NCBI RefSeq assembly: GCF_029076845.1
Contig: NZ_JARESE010000041.1
Span: forward strand, 29,667-93,666
Length of the DNA stretch: 64,000 bases
From: Novosphingobium album (ex Liu et al. 2023)
GTDB lineage: Bacteria; Pseudomonadota; Alphaproteobacteria; Sphingomonadales; Sphingomonadaceae
Direction of reading: 5' to 3'
Under the pieces are notes generated by a model. It was not told the origin of the DNA, ran no database searches, and was given only the letters and a program-made list of their open reading frames with translations. A program made the translations under genes and the position numbers. Below, piece by piece: positions 33,496 through 44,323 of this stretch; position 1 is the first letter of the stretch; every line of letters begins with the position of its first letter.

Positions 33496-34374
33496 TTACG
33501 CGCGGTCGATCACCTCGATGATCGCCGGGAAATACTTGTCGCCGATACCCTGTTCGATCGCCGCGCGGTAGTATTCGGCGGCAAGGCGCGGCAACCGCGG
33601 CTCGACCTGCATCTGCTCGGCCAGCTCGATGGTATAGCCCAGATCCTTCAGCACATAGGGCGAAGGGAAGGCCTTTTCGGGAAACTGGCGCGGCACCATC
33701 GCCTTGAAGCAATGGTTGCGCAGCGCGAAGCTGTCACCCGAACCGAGCGAGACCGCCTCGACCAGCTTGGCCCCGGTCACGCCCGCCCGTTCGGCCACGA
33801 CGACCATTTCGGCCAGCGCCGCCACTTGCTCGAACAGCAAGGTGTTGTTGATCAGCTTGACCACCTGGCCGCAGCCGACATCGCCGCAATGCGTCACGTC
33901 GCTGCCCATGTAGCGCAGCAGCGGCGCGATCCGCGCGAACAGCGCGTCAGCGGCGCCGACCATGATCGAAAGCGTGCCGTCGATCGCCGCCTGGCGCGTG
34001 CGCGCGACGGGCGCATCGGCGAAGAGCAGGCCCTTTTCCGCGAGCATGGCTGCGACCGCACGCGCCTCGGCAACGGCGGTGGTCGAAAGATCGACCACCA
34101 CGGTTCCGGGGGCGGCATGAGCGGCGATCTCCTCGCACACCGCCGCCACCTGCTTGCCGCCGGGCAGCGAGAGGAAGATCACTTCGGCCTGCGCGGCCAG
34201 TGCCGCCACCGATGCGGCCGGCCGCGCGCCCGCGGCCCCCGCCGCTTCCAGCGCGGCCGGAACCCTGTCGAACGCGTAGACCGGGCCCTGGTGCTTGCGC
34301 GCGACATTGGCGCACATGCCCGAACCCATGACGCCCAGGCCGATGAAGCCGGCGGGAATTGTCTGATCGCTCAT
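33496..34374 (-). CDS. NAD(P)-dependent dehydrogenase, 3-hydroxyisobutyrate type
   Basis: A 292-residue beta-hydroxyacid dehydrogenase: AGFIGLGVMGSGMCANV at the N-terminus (GxGxxG), ADAPVARTRQAAIDGTLSIMVGA (substrate-binding motif) and GCGQVVKLINNTLLFEQ with the catalytic Lys. It oxidises a short beta-hydroxy acid, e.g. 3-hydroxyisobutyrate or tartronate semialdehyde; the substrate is open. It is 4 bases downstream of the SDR gene on the same strand. Confidence 0.9.
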   Translation of the reverse strand: MSDQTIPAGFIGLGVMGSGMCANVARKHQGPVYAFDRVPAALEAAGAAGARPAASVAALAAQAEVIFLSLPGGKQVAAVCEEIAAHAAPGTVVVDLSTTAVAEARAVAAMLAEKGLLFADAPVARTRQAAIDGTLSIMVGAADALFARIAPLLRYMGSDVTHCGDVGCGQVVKLINNTLLFEQVAALAEMVVVAERAGVTGAKLVEAVSLGSGDSFALRNHCFKAMVPRQFPEKAFPSPYVLKDLGYTIELAEQMQVEPRLPRLAAEYYRAAIEQGIGDKYFPAIIEVIDRA

Positions 34375-34378
34375 CGCC

Positions 34379-35146
34379 TCAATCCATCAACATGCCACCG
34401 TTGACGTCGAGCGTCGTGCCGGTGATCCAGTTCGATTGCGGCGAGCACAGGAACAGGATGCCCTGCGCGATATCCTCGGGCTGGCCATAGCGGCCGAGCG
34501 GGACATTGCTGTTGGCGGTCGGCCCGCTGGCCGGCGGCGGCGCGCCATCGGTGCACTTCTGCCACATCGGCGTCTCGACCGGGCCGGGGGCGATGATGTT
34601 GGCATAGACGCCATGCTTCGCGCCGGACTTGGCCACCCATTTCATCAGGCCATGCACCGCCGACTTGGCCGCCACATAGGCCGGGCCCGAGGCGACGCCG
34701 CCGATCTTGGCGGCGATCGAACCCAGCGCCACCATCTTGCCATAGCCCTGATCGACCATCACCGGATAGATCGCGCGCACCGGATTGACCACGCCCATGG
34801 TGTTGACGCGCCAGATCTTCTCCCATTCCTCGTCGCTGGCATCGGCCAGCGAGAGGTTGGAAATCGCGCCCGCGCAAGCGACCAGCACGTCGATGCGGCC
34901 ATGCGCGGCCAGCGTGCCTGACACCACGCTGGCGGTATCCTCGGCAGAGGTCACGTCATAGCGTATGTAGTGGACGCGCTCGGCGCCTTCGAACGGGTTT
35001 TCCGCGCCCAGATCGGTGGCGATCACGGTCGCGCCCGCCGCCGCGAACGTGCGGACCACTTCGCTGCCGATGCCGCCGGCGGCACCCGTGACGATCGCGA
35101 CTTGCCCATCCATGCGGGGCATCGCGCTTATCGGGATATCGACCAT
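34379..35146 (-). CDS. Short-chain dehydrogenase/reductase (SDR)
   Basis: A 255-residue classical SDR: VAIVTGAAGGIGSEVVRTF (TGxxxGxG), LVACAGAISN (NNAG variant), catalytic Ser in MVALGSIAAKIGG and YxxxK in AYVAAKSAV, C-terminal GPTANSNVPLGRYGQPEDIAQGILFLCSP. It acts on an alcohol/ketone intermediate of the cluster. The ATG at 35146 is chosen; a much longer frame overlapping the CoA-transferase gene on the same strand is not coding. Confidence 0.9.
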   Translation of the reverse strand: MVDIPISAMPRMDGQVAIVTGAAGGIGSEVVRTFAAAGATVIATDLGAENPFEGAERVHYIRYDVTSAEDTASVVSGTLAAHGRIDVLVACAGAISNLSLADASDEEWEKIWRVNTMGVVNPVRAIYPVMVDQGYGKMVALGSIAAKIGGVASGPAYVAAKSAVHGLMKWVAKSGAKHGVYANIIAPGPVETPMWQKCTDGAPPPASGPTANSNVPLGRYGQPEDIAQGILFLCSPQSNWITGTTLDVNGGMLMD

Positions 35147-35195
35147 TCCTGTCTGTTCCTTCCTCTCCCGCCGGCGCCTGGTTCCGCCGGTACGG

Positions 35196-36392
35196 TCAGT
35201 AAATGATTTCAGCCTCTTCCAGCCTGCGCCGCTCCGCCCGGTCCATGCCGAGCAGCTCGCCGTAGACGTGATCCTCATGCTCGCCGAGCTTGGGCGTGCC
35301 GCGATGGATGCCCACGTCCGCGCCTTTCGACAGGCGCATCGGCACGCCGACGGCGGCGCGCACCGTGCCATCGGGCTCGACCACATCGACGATCGCCTTG
35401 CGCGCGCGCAGATGGGCATCGCCGGCCAGCTCGGGCGTGGTCCAGGAGGCATGGGCGGCAATGCCGTGGGCCTGCAGCGTCTCGGCCGCGGCATTGGCAT
35501 CCTGCGTGGAGGTCCAGGCCGCGACAGCCTCGTCAAGCGCGGCCTGGTTGTCGTTGCGTGCGGCGGCGGTGGCGAAGCGCGGGTCGGCAGACAGCTCGGG
35601 CCGGCCCATCGCCTGGGCCAGCGCGTGCCATTGCGCATCACCGGCCACAGCGATGGCGATCCAGCGATCCTCGCCGCTGGCCGGATAGACGCCGTGCGGC
35701 GCCATGCGCGCGTGCGCATTGCCCATGCGGCCGGGCGCCCCGCCGGCGGCGGCGAGCAGCAGCGCCTCGCCCACCAGCGAGGAGGCCACGTCGCGCGCGG
35801 CGACATCCAGATGCGTGCCACGGCCGGTGGCGCGGCGCCGGTGCAGCGCAGCCATGACCGCCATCGCCGCGTTCATGCCCACGGTGTGGTCCATGACGTG
35901 GCGGATCTCGACCGGCGGCCCATCCTCGTATCCGGTCAGCGCGCCCAGCCCGCCCCAGGCGCCGAACAGCGGGGCATAGCCGGCGAAATGCGAATCCGGC
36001 CCGCTCTGCCCCGAGGACGAGACCGAGAGCATGACGATATCCGGCTTGACCGCCTTGAGCACGTCATAGCCCAGCCCCAGCCGGCCCATCACGCCCGGCC
36101 GGAAGCTTTCGGCCGCCACGTCGGACAGGCCGACGATGCGCTTGGCCAGCGCGATGCCTTCGGGCTTTTTCAGGTTGATGCGCACCGAAAGCTTGGTCGA
36201 TGCCACCTGGTCGAACGTCGCCGGGCCCATGCGGCCATAGACCGGATGCGGCTTGCGGAACGCGTCGGGACGCATCGCGCTTTCGATCTTGATGACTTCG
36301 GCGCCCAGCTGCGACAGCAGGTGCGTGCAGAACGGCCCGGCATTGTGCACGGTGAAATCGGCGATGCGCAGGCCGGCAAGGGGCTTGGCCAT
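35196..36392 (-). CDS. Family III CoA-transferase (CaiB/BaiF) 1
   Basis: A 398-residue protein: PLAGLRIADFTVHNAGPFCTHLLSQLGAEVIKIE and the KKPEGIALAKRIVGLSDVAAESFRPGVMGRLGLGYDVL block are typical of CaiB/BaiF CoA-transferases; the catalytic Asp is expected in the HVMDHTVG region. It moves CoA between carboxylates in catabolism. Start 36392 is 2 bases after the stop of the second CoA-transferase gene (36395), so the two are coupled and may form a heteromer. Confidence 0.9.
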   Translation of the reverse strand: MAKPLAGLRIADFTVHNAGPFCTHLLSQLGAEVIKIESAMRPDAFRKPHPVYGRMGPATFDQVASTKLSVRINLKKPEGIALAKRIVGLSDVAAESFRPGVMGRLGLGYDVLKAVKPDIVMLSVSSSGQSGPDSHFAGYAPLFGAWGGLGALTGYEDGPPVEIRHVMDHTVGMNAAMAVMAALHRRRATGRGTHLDVAARDVASSLVGEALLLAAAGGAPGRMGNAHARMAPHGVYPASGEDRWIAIAVAGDAQWHALAQAMGRPELSADPRFATAAARNDNQAALDEAVAAWTSTQDANAAAETLQAHGIAAHASWTTPELAGDAHLRARKAIVDVVEPDGTVRAAVGVPMRLSKGADVGIHRGTPKLGEHEDHVYGELLGMDRAERRRLEEAEIIY

Positions 36393-36394
36393 GA

Positions 36395-37570
36395 TCAGCC
36401 CTCCACTTTCTCGGCTTCGCGGCGGCTTTCGCCCAGCGCCGGCGGTCCGCCCGCCAGCGCCAGCGACGCGCCATCGAAATGGAAGGGCGAGACCAGCACG
36501 TCGAGCACGCCCGCGCCCGCCACCACCACCGGCTGGAACAGGCCGCGATGGCGGCATTGCGGATCGGCCAGGATTTCCTCGGGCGTCTTGTAGCGCGCCA
36601 GCGGCACGCCCAGCTTCTGGCCGGCATCGACGATATCGTCGACCTTGCGCACGGCCGCCCAGGCGCGGATGTGGCCATTGATCATCGGCCCTTGCCGGCT
36701 GCGTTCCAGCGGATCGCCCAGCGCGGGATCGAGCGCCCAGTCCGGCCGGCCGAGCAGGTCGACCAGCCCGTCCCACTGGCGCTGTTCCAGCGTCAGCAGC
36801 TCGACATGGCCATCGGCGCAGGGGATCACGCCGCCATAACGGAAGCTGCGCTCGACCCGGTGCTCGATCGAGCCGTCGCCCAGGCGCTGGATGGCGAAGG
36901 CGCCGACGGCAAGGCCGGCGTCCTGGCTGGAGATATCGACATACTGGCCGCCGCATCCGGGCCGCGCCCACAGCGCCGAAAGCGCGCCCAGCGCGGCGGC
37001 GATGCCGCCCTGCATCGTGCCGAAATGGCCGAAGATCTTGAGCGGGGGCCGATCGGGAAACATCTCCACCGCCAGCCCGTTGGGCAGCAGGTTGCCCTCG
37101 CCCGAAGCGTGCTGGACGATCAGGTCCTCGCCGGTCCAGCCCGCCTTGGGCCCGCTCGCGCCGAAGGGCAGGACCGAGACATGGATCAGATCGGGATGGC
37201 GCCCGGCGACGGCCGCCTCGTCGAGCCCTAGGGCAGCGCGATCGGCCAGCGGCGTATCGTCGATGAACACGTCCGCCTCGCCCAGCCGCGCCGCGAGCCG
37301 TGCGTGATCCTGGCCGCCGGCCAGGTCGAACACTTCGCTGTCCATGCCGGCGGCAAGATAGGCGAACAGCGCGCTCATGCCGCTCTCGCCGCCATCCTGG
37401 CCGGGCAGGAACGGAGGCTCACGCCGCAGCGCCGAACCTTCGGGCGGCTCGGCCAGCAGCACGCGCGCGCCCAGCACGCCCAGCAGCCGCGCGGCATAGG
37501 CCGCCGCGACACCGGAGGCGTGCGCGACGACCCGCAATCCCGCAAGCGGCCTGATCTCCTCTTCCGACAC
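36395..37570 (-). CDS. Family III CoA-transferase (CaiB/BaiF) 2, divergent
   Basis: A 391-residue CoA-transferase, more divergent than its neighbour: LRVVAHASGVAAAYAARLLGVLGARVLLAEPPEGSALRREPP at the N-terminus and GGIAAALGALSALWARPGCGGQYVDISSQDAGLAVGAF in the centre. The start is a GTG at 37570 (MSEEEIRPLAGL); a frame running to 37786 enters the dehydratase gene. Being paired with CoA-transferase 1, it may be a structural partner rather than a separate enzyme. It is 11 bases from the dehydratase stop. Confidence 0.82.
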   Translation of the reverse strand: MSEEEIRPLAGLRVVAHASGVAAAYAARLLGVLGARVLLAEPPEGSALRREPPFLPGQDGGESGMSALFAYLAAGMDSEVFDLAGGQDHARLAARLGEADVFIDDTPLADRAALGLDEAAVAGRHPDLIHVSVLPFGASGPKAGWTGEDLIVQHASGEGNLLPNGLAVEMFPDRPPLKIFGHFGTMQGGIAAALGALSALWARPGCGGQYVDISSQDAGLAVGAFAIQRLGDGSIEHRVERSFRYGGVIPCADGHVELLTLEQRQWDGLVDLLGRPDWALDPALGDPLERSRQGPMINGHIRAWAAVRKVDDIVDAGQKLGVPLARYKTPEEILADPQCRHRGLFQPVVVAGAGVLDVLVSPFHFDGASLALAGGPPALGESRREAEKVEG

Positions 37571-37581
37571 GCAGCCTGGCC

Positions 37582-38790
37582 CTAGCGGACGACCGGCAGC
37601 TCGAGATCGAGATTGGCGCCATCGACGAACACCTTGATGTTCGGGTCGAGCGAGGGCAGCACCACCGTGGCCAGGCCCGGCGTGGTCAGCTCGCCGCGCT
37701 GGTTCTCGCCCTTGATCTCGATATCGACGAGGGCGTGGCCGTCCTTGACGTACTTGCGCGTCACCTTGCCGCGCGCCCAGGTGCAATCGCCCATGGTGTT
37801 GAAGCGGCTCATGCGGGTCTTGATGCGCTTGAGGAAGCCGGCATCGCCCATCCAGTTGGTGACGAGGCTGGCCATCCAGGCCGAACGCTGCGGGCCGTAG
37901 TCATAGACGCCGGGCACGCCCACTTCCTTGGCGGTCGATTCGCGGTGGTGGCCGATGCCGGTATATTCGATGCCGCCGCCCGCTTCGGGGTTGCGGAAGA
38001 AGTGGCCGGGGTGCTTGACCGCGTTCTTGAAGATCACGCCGTGGGTGTGGCCGCGGCCGCAGCCGACCAGGAAGCCCATGGTGTCCATCAGCGAGAGCGG
38101 ACCGCGCACGATCTCGGGCAGTTCCTCGCCTTCCTGGACTTCTTCCCAGTAACGCACGTTGCCGCCGCGCATGTTCTTCTCTTCGTCCAGGATCGCCTGG
38201 TCGATGCGCTCGAACTCCTCGGGGGTGTATTCGTGCGTCTTGATGTCGGCATACTTGCCGGCCTCGCGCGCGGCCTTGCGCTCGTGCCGGGTGCAGGTGC
38301 CGAGCGCGCGGCTGACCAGTTCGCCGCGCTGGTTGTAATAGCTGGCCTCGACATACTGGAGCACCAGCGTGCCGGAGAACTGGCTTTCCTTCACTTCGAC
38401 GCCGACGACGCGCTCGATCGCGGTGATGCGATCGCCGGGGCGGATGTGGCGGAAGATCTCCCAGTCGTTGCCCGCATAGAAGCCATGCACGCCCGGCAGG
38501 CCCCAGCGGGTGCGGCCGACCCAGCCGAATGCCATCGGGAAGTTGGGGTGGGCGACCATCGAGCCATGGCGCGACAGGCGGCCATGCTCCAGATCGCGGT
38601 ACAGCGGATTGAGATCGCCGATGCCGTTGCAGAAGTTGCGGATCGTGTCCTCGGTCGCGTCCTGCAGATAGGGCCCTTCGGGCCGCAGCTGCATACCGAT
38701 CATGTTCTCGGCGGCCTTGATCGCCTCGGGCGTGATCTTGCCTTCGGCCGGCGCCGCGCCGACTTCCTTGTCCTTCACCTCGGTGGTCAT
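37582..38790 (-). CDS. FAS1-like / MaoC-type hotdog dehydratase (402 aa)
   Basis: A double-hotdog protein. The N-terminal half (about 50-200) has NFCNGIGDLNPLYRDLEHGRLSRHGSMVAHPNF with the active-site Asp/His-type D-NPL..D pattern, and the C-terminal half (about 250-395) has GHTHGVIFKNAVKHPGHFFRNPEAGGGIEYTGIGHH. Such enzymes hydrate or dehydrate acyl-CoA esters. It heads the minus-strand operon ending at the MFS transporter and is preceded by the palindrome at 38853-38864, 62 bases from its start. Confidence 0.85.
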   Translation of the reverse strand: MTTEVKDKEVGAAPAEGKITPEAIKAAENMIGMQLRPEGPYLQDATEDTIRNFCNGIGDLNPLYRDLEHGRLSRHGSMVAHPNFPMAFGWVGRTRWGLPGVHGFYAGNDWEIFRHIRPGDRITAIERVVGVEVKESQFSGTLVLQYVEASYYNQRGELVSRALGTCTRHERKAAREAGKYADIKTHEYTPEEFERIDQAILDEEKNMRGGNVRYWEEVQEGEELPEIVRGPLSLMDTMGFLVGCGRGHTHGVIFKNAVKHPGHFFRNPEAGGGIEYTGIGHHRESTAKEVGVPGVYDYGPQRSAWMASLVTNWMGDAGFLKRIKTRMSRFNTMGDCTWARGKVTRKYVKDGHALVDIEIKGENQRGELTTPGLATVVLPSLDPNIKVFVDGANLDLELPVVR

Positions 38791-38852
38791 GTCTTGCTCC
38801 TCTTCGGGCGCCGGAAAGGCTTCGCTTTGCGCCGGATTCGTTCAGATTGTGG

Positions 38853-38864
38853 ATAATGCATTAT
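38853..38864. promoter_or_regulatory. Palindrome ATAATGCATTAT, probable GntR operator 1
   Basis: A perfect 12-bp palindrome (GATAATGCATTAT as a 13-base match) 62 bases upstream of the dehydratase operon start. The identical sequence recurs at 41453-41464 in the other promoter of this cluster. It suits a dimeric FCD-type GntR regulator such as the one encoded at 39530-40201. Confidence 0.65.
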
Positions 38865-38951
38865 TTTGCCGGATAGCGAGAGTCCAGTGCGCCGGGCATC
38901 CCCGACGCAAAAAAGTCTCGTTCAATCGCGGGGCTGGGGCTGGCGCCGCGC

Positions 38952-39533
38952 TCAGGCGGCCCAGTCGAACTCCGTCGAAGCGACGATCGCGCCGTAGCGG
39001 CCCATGCAGGCGATCGCGTGCATGTGCTCGTCGGGCGTCACGCCGGCGCAGCAATCCTCCAGGATCACCACTTCGTAGTCGCGATCATGCGCCTCGCGCG
39101 CGCCCGAATGGACGACGCCATTGGTCGAAACGCCGCACATGACGATCCGCTCGATCCTGTTGGCGCGCAGGATCGCTTCGAGCGAGGTGGCATAGAACGG
39201 GCTGACCCGGTGCTTGACGATGTCGAAGTCGCTCGGCTCGGGCGCGATCGCGGGATGGACTTCGGTGCCCTTGGTGCCGAGCTGGAAGATGCCGTTCTTG
39301 CGCGCGCCGGAAAAGATCGGCGAAGCCTCGGGCACCTCGCGGTAATCGCTGGAAAAGCCGACGCGGACATAGCCCACTTGCGCCCCGGCCGCGCGCGCGG
39401 CGGCGATGGCGGCGGCGGTGTTGGCCAGCACGCCGCGCTCCTTGCACTGGATGCCATAGGTCTGGGCGTTGAAGCCGTCCTCGGCCACCAGGTCGTTCAT
39501 CATGTCCATGACGAGGAAAAGGGTCTTTTTCAT
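38952..39533 (-). CDS. Isochorismatase-fold hydrolase lacking the nucleophile Cys
   Basis: A 193-residue protein of the isochorismatase/cysteine-hydrolase fold: FLVMDMMNDL (Asp10), VKHRVSPFYATSL (Lys107) and IVMCGVSTNGVVHSGAREAHD. In cysteine hydrolases the last motif reads T-x-x-C-V; here the expected Cys position is Val140, with only a Cys five residues before the Thr-Asn pair. So it is probably not a thiol amidohydrolase and may act as a PhzD-type enzyme or be inactive. Overlaps gntR by 4 bases (ATGA). Confidence 0.85.
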   Translation of the reverse strand: MKKTLFLVMDMMNDLVAEDGFNAQTYGIQCKERGVLANTAAAIAAARAAGAQVGYVRVGFSSDYREVPEASPIFSGARKNGIFQLGTKGTEVHPAIAPEPSDFDIVKHRVSPFYATSLEAILRANRIERIVMCGVSTNGVVHSGAREAHDRDYEVVILEDCCAGVTPDEHMHAIACMGRYGAIVASTEFDWAA

Positions 39534-40201
39534 AGCGATCTGCTCTCCGCTGAAGGGGGATTGGGCAAGCTGGCGACCGAGTCGCGCAATTCCTGGAAAC
39601 CGGCCTCGATGTGCTGGCGCGTGGCCAGCATGGCGGCGCCGGCGTCGCCCGCGATCAGCGCCGCGAGCATCTCGTCATGCTCGTCGGCCGCGCGGCTGAC
39701 CCGGCCCTTGAGCCGGTTGATCAGATCGAACGGATAGCGCGCCCACAGGATCTGCACGAAATGCAGCGTCTGCGGCATCGCCGCGATGGCGAACATGCGG
39801 TGGTGGAAGCGATAGTTCGCCGCGCGCGCCGCCTCGTTGTCGCCCGCCGCGAACGCGCTGGCGAATTCGGAAGCCAGCACTTTCAGCTCGGAAATGTCGG
39901 CCCCGGTCACGTTCTCGGCCGCGCCGCGCACGAGCTGGGTTTCCAGCAGGATGCGCAAGTTGAGCACCTCGCGCGAGGTTTCGAGGTCGAACGGGGCGAC
40001 CGTGGCGCCGCGATAGCTGTCCCCGATCACATAGCCTTCGGCCGCCAGCAGCTTGAGCGCCTCGCGCACCGGCGTGATGCTGGTGTTGAGCATCGTGGCG
40101 ATTTCCTGCTGCTTCAGCCGCGCGCCGCGCGCGAAGCGGCCGGAAATGATCCCTTCACGAAGAAAATCAGCAACCTGCTCTTCCTTCGTGCGAAATTCCA
40201 T
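39530..40201 (-). CDS. GntR family regulator with FCD domain
   Basis: A 223-residue regulator. An N-terminal winged HTH (VADFLREGIISGRFARGARLKQQEIATMLNTSITPVREALKLLAAEGYV) is followed by an FCD all-helical ligand domain with metal-ligand residues (LDLE..., N.RFHHRMFAIA). It likely senses an acid or acyl compound and controls the CoA-ester cluster through the ATAATGCATTAT palindromes. Its ATG at 40201 overlaps the CoA-transferase stop by one base; its stop overlaps the hydrolase start. Confidence 0.9.
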   Translation of the reverse strand: MEFRTKEEQVADFLREGIISGRFARGARLKQQEIATMLNTSITPVREALKLLAAEGYVIGDSYRGATVAPFDLETSREVLNLRILLETQLVRGAAENVTGADISELKVLASEFASAFAAGDNEAARAANYRFHHRMFAIAAMPQTLHFVQILWARYPFDLINRLKGRVSRAADEHDEMLAALIAGDAGAAMLATRQHIEAGFQELRDSVASLPNPPSAESRSL

Positions 40202-41436
40202 CACGTCGATTCCGTTTTCTGCCGCACGGGCGCCCAGGCAAAGTCCCCCGGCTGGTAAGCCTTGGCCGCGCCCGAGGACAAGAGGCTTGCCGCCGCCTCG
40301 TCGCTGTAGCCCAGCTCATGCAGCAGTTCCACGGTATGCTCGCCGATCTCGGGCGGCGGCAGGTTCGGCACGACCTCGCCCTGCCCGGCGAATTCGGGAA
40401 CCTCGAAATGAAGGCCCCGGAAATCCAGCTCGCGCAGCTTGCCCGGCTGGCGCGCCTGCGGGGTTTCGAGCACGCGTTCCAGCGGCATGACTTCGTTGAA
40501 GCCCAGCCCCGCCGCGCGCAGCCGCGCGCTCACGTCGTCGAAAGTGAACTGGCCCACCGCCGCGCGCACCGCCGCCTCCACCTCGTCGCGCCGCTGCTTG
40601 CGGTCGCGCAGCCTGGCGTATTCGGGCACGCCATCCTCGGGCATGGCGAGCGCGCGCGTCAGCTTGGCCCAGTGCGCGTCGGTCAGGATCAGCAGGTAGA
40701 CCCAGCGCTGGTCGGACGTCAGGTAGGAGCCATAGCCGGGCATCGAGAACTCGCCGCCGCCCTCTTTCTCCAGCCGACCGAGAAGCTGGGTCTTGAGCTG
40801 CATCCCGGCAAGGTCGCGCGCGGCCAGGTGCAGCCCGGTCTCGTACAGGCCGATCTCGATGCGCCGGTCCGCTTCGGTGGCGTACGGGTTGAGCATCGTG
40901 CCCAGCACGCGGATCACCGCGTAAGTGCCGGCGAACTGATCGTGATAGGACGGGCCGAAGCGGGTCGGGCGGCCATCGACGCGGTGATCGTCCATCGCCC
41001 CGGTCGCCGCTTCGGCGATCGGGTTGGTCATCAGGTCATCGGCCTGCGGCCCATGGGTATAGCCCTTGACGTGGACGTGGATGATGCCGGGATTGGCCGC
41101 CATGCAATCGTCCGCCGTCACCCCCAGCTTGCGCGCGGCGGAAGGGGCCAGGTTGTGGATCACCACGTCGGCCGTGGTGGCCAGCTTGCGGAAGATCTCC
41201 TTGCCGCCTTCGGTGGTGAGATCGAGGCAGATCGCCTTCTTCGAATGGCTGTAGGCGATGATCGTGCCCGAAGGCCCGCCGCGCACCAGCGCGCGAGTCG
41301 TATCGCCGGCCGGCGGCTCGATCTTGATGACCTCCGCCCCCAGTTGCGACAGGATGTGCGTGGCGAAAGGCGCGGCGATCATCGTGCCCAGTTCGAGCAC
41401 GCGGCGGCCGGCAAGGGGTTGCGCGGAAGCGGTCAT
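40201..41436 (-). CDS. Family III CoA-transferase (CaiB/BaiF) 3
   Basis: A 411-residue CoA-transferase: LAGRRVLELGTMIAAPFATHILSQLGAEVIKIEPPAGDTTR at the N-terminus and KKAICLDLTTEGGKEIFRKLATTADVVIHNLAPSAARKLGV, both family-typical. Catalytic Asp expected in the YHDQFAGTYAVIRV region. It leads the CoA-transferase-GntR-hydrolase transcript; the operator palindrome lies 17 bases upstream of its ATG at 41436. Confidence 0.9.
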   Translation of the reverse strand: MTASAQPLAGRRVLELGTMIAAPFATHILSQLGAEVIKIEPPAGDTTRALVRGGPSGTIIAYSHSKKAICLDLTTEGGKEIFRKLATTADVVIHNLAPSAARKLGVTADDCMAANPGIIHVHVKGYTHGPQADDLMTNPIAEAATGAMDDHRVDGRPTRFGPSYHDQFAGTYAVIRVLGTMLNPYATEADRRIEIGLYETGLHLAARDLAGMQLKTQLLGRLEKEGGGEFSMPGYGSYLTSDQRWVYLLILTDAHWAKLTRALAMPEDGVPEYARLRDRKQRRDEVEAAVRAAVGQFTFDDVSARLRAAGLGFNEVMPLERVLETPQARQPGKLRELDFRGLHFEVPEFAGQGEVVPNLPPPEIGEHTVELLHELGYSDEAAASLLSSGAAKAYQPGDFAWAPVRQKTEST

Positions 41437-41452
41437 GCGTTTCTCGATAAAG

Positions 41453-41464
41453 ATAATGCATTAT
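41453..41464. promoter_or_regulatory. Palindrome ATAATGCATTAT, probable GntR operator 2
   Basis: Second perfect copy of the 12-bp palindrome, in the divergent promoter between the CoA-transferase (reverse) and the dehydratase (forward). It lies close to both starts, where binding would block transcription both ways. Identical to the copy at 38853-38864. Confidence 0.65.
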
Positions 41465-41537
41465 ATATCAAGTCTGGCGATTGTCCGCGCGCGCGGCTAT
41501 GGCCTGCCGGATTCGGCAAATGCGGGAGAAGCGTGGC

Positions 41538-44101
<2,564 letters not shown>

Positions 44102-44153
44102 GAGGCTTGCACCTGAGAGGTTTGCGTGGCCATGCGCTTAATGGCGCATGGAC

Positions 44154-44233
44154 GGCACCGGCCCGCGCCCCCACCCGGCCTCGCATGACGGTATGCTTCC
44201 GTGGGAGGCCGGGTGGGGGCGCGGGCCGGTGCC
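44154..44233. repeat. Large perfect inverted repeat, 29-bp arms
   Basis: Arms at 44154-44182 and 44205-44233 are perfect reverse complements over 29 bases, very GC-rich, with a 22-base loop that itself can pair (GCAT/ATGC and ACGG/CCGT). It sits right after the pgm stop and before the convergent symporter gene, so it should form a very stable hairpin in both RNAs. The 3' arm continues into a sequence repeated near 51534-51582. Confidence 0.8.
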
Positions 44234-44271
44234 GCTATGAAATGCGCTCTTCCGCGCATTTCCCGACAATC
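44223..44271 (+). repeat. Dispersed intergenic repeat, copy A
   Basis: About 49 bases beginning GGGCCGGTGCCGCTATGAAA and containing GCGCTCTTCCGCGCATTTCCC. A near-identical copy lies in reverse orientation at 51534-51582 (roughly five differences). It has no open frame and lies outside genes in both places, so it looks like a small non-autonomous repeat family. Confidence 0.7.
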
Positions 44272-44276
44272 TCTCC

Positions 44277-44312
44277 CCTCACCCGATGCGCGCCACCGCG
44301 CATCGGGTGAGG
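44277..44312. terminator. 16-bp perfect hairpin between convergent genes
   Basis: CCTCACCCGATGCGCG at 44277-44292 and its exact reverse complement at 44297-44312, separated by CCAC. It ends 11 bases before the symporter stop codon and between two convergent genes, so it probably works as a bidirectional terminator, though without a T-run. Confidence 0.6.
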
Positions 44313-44323
44313 ATCGCGCACGA

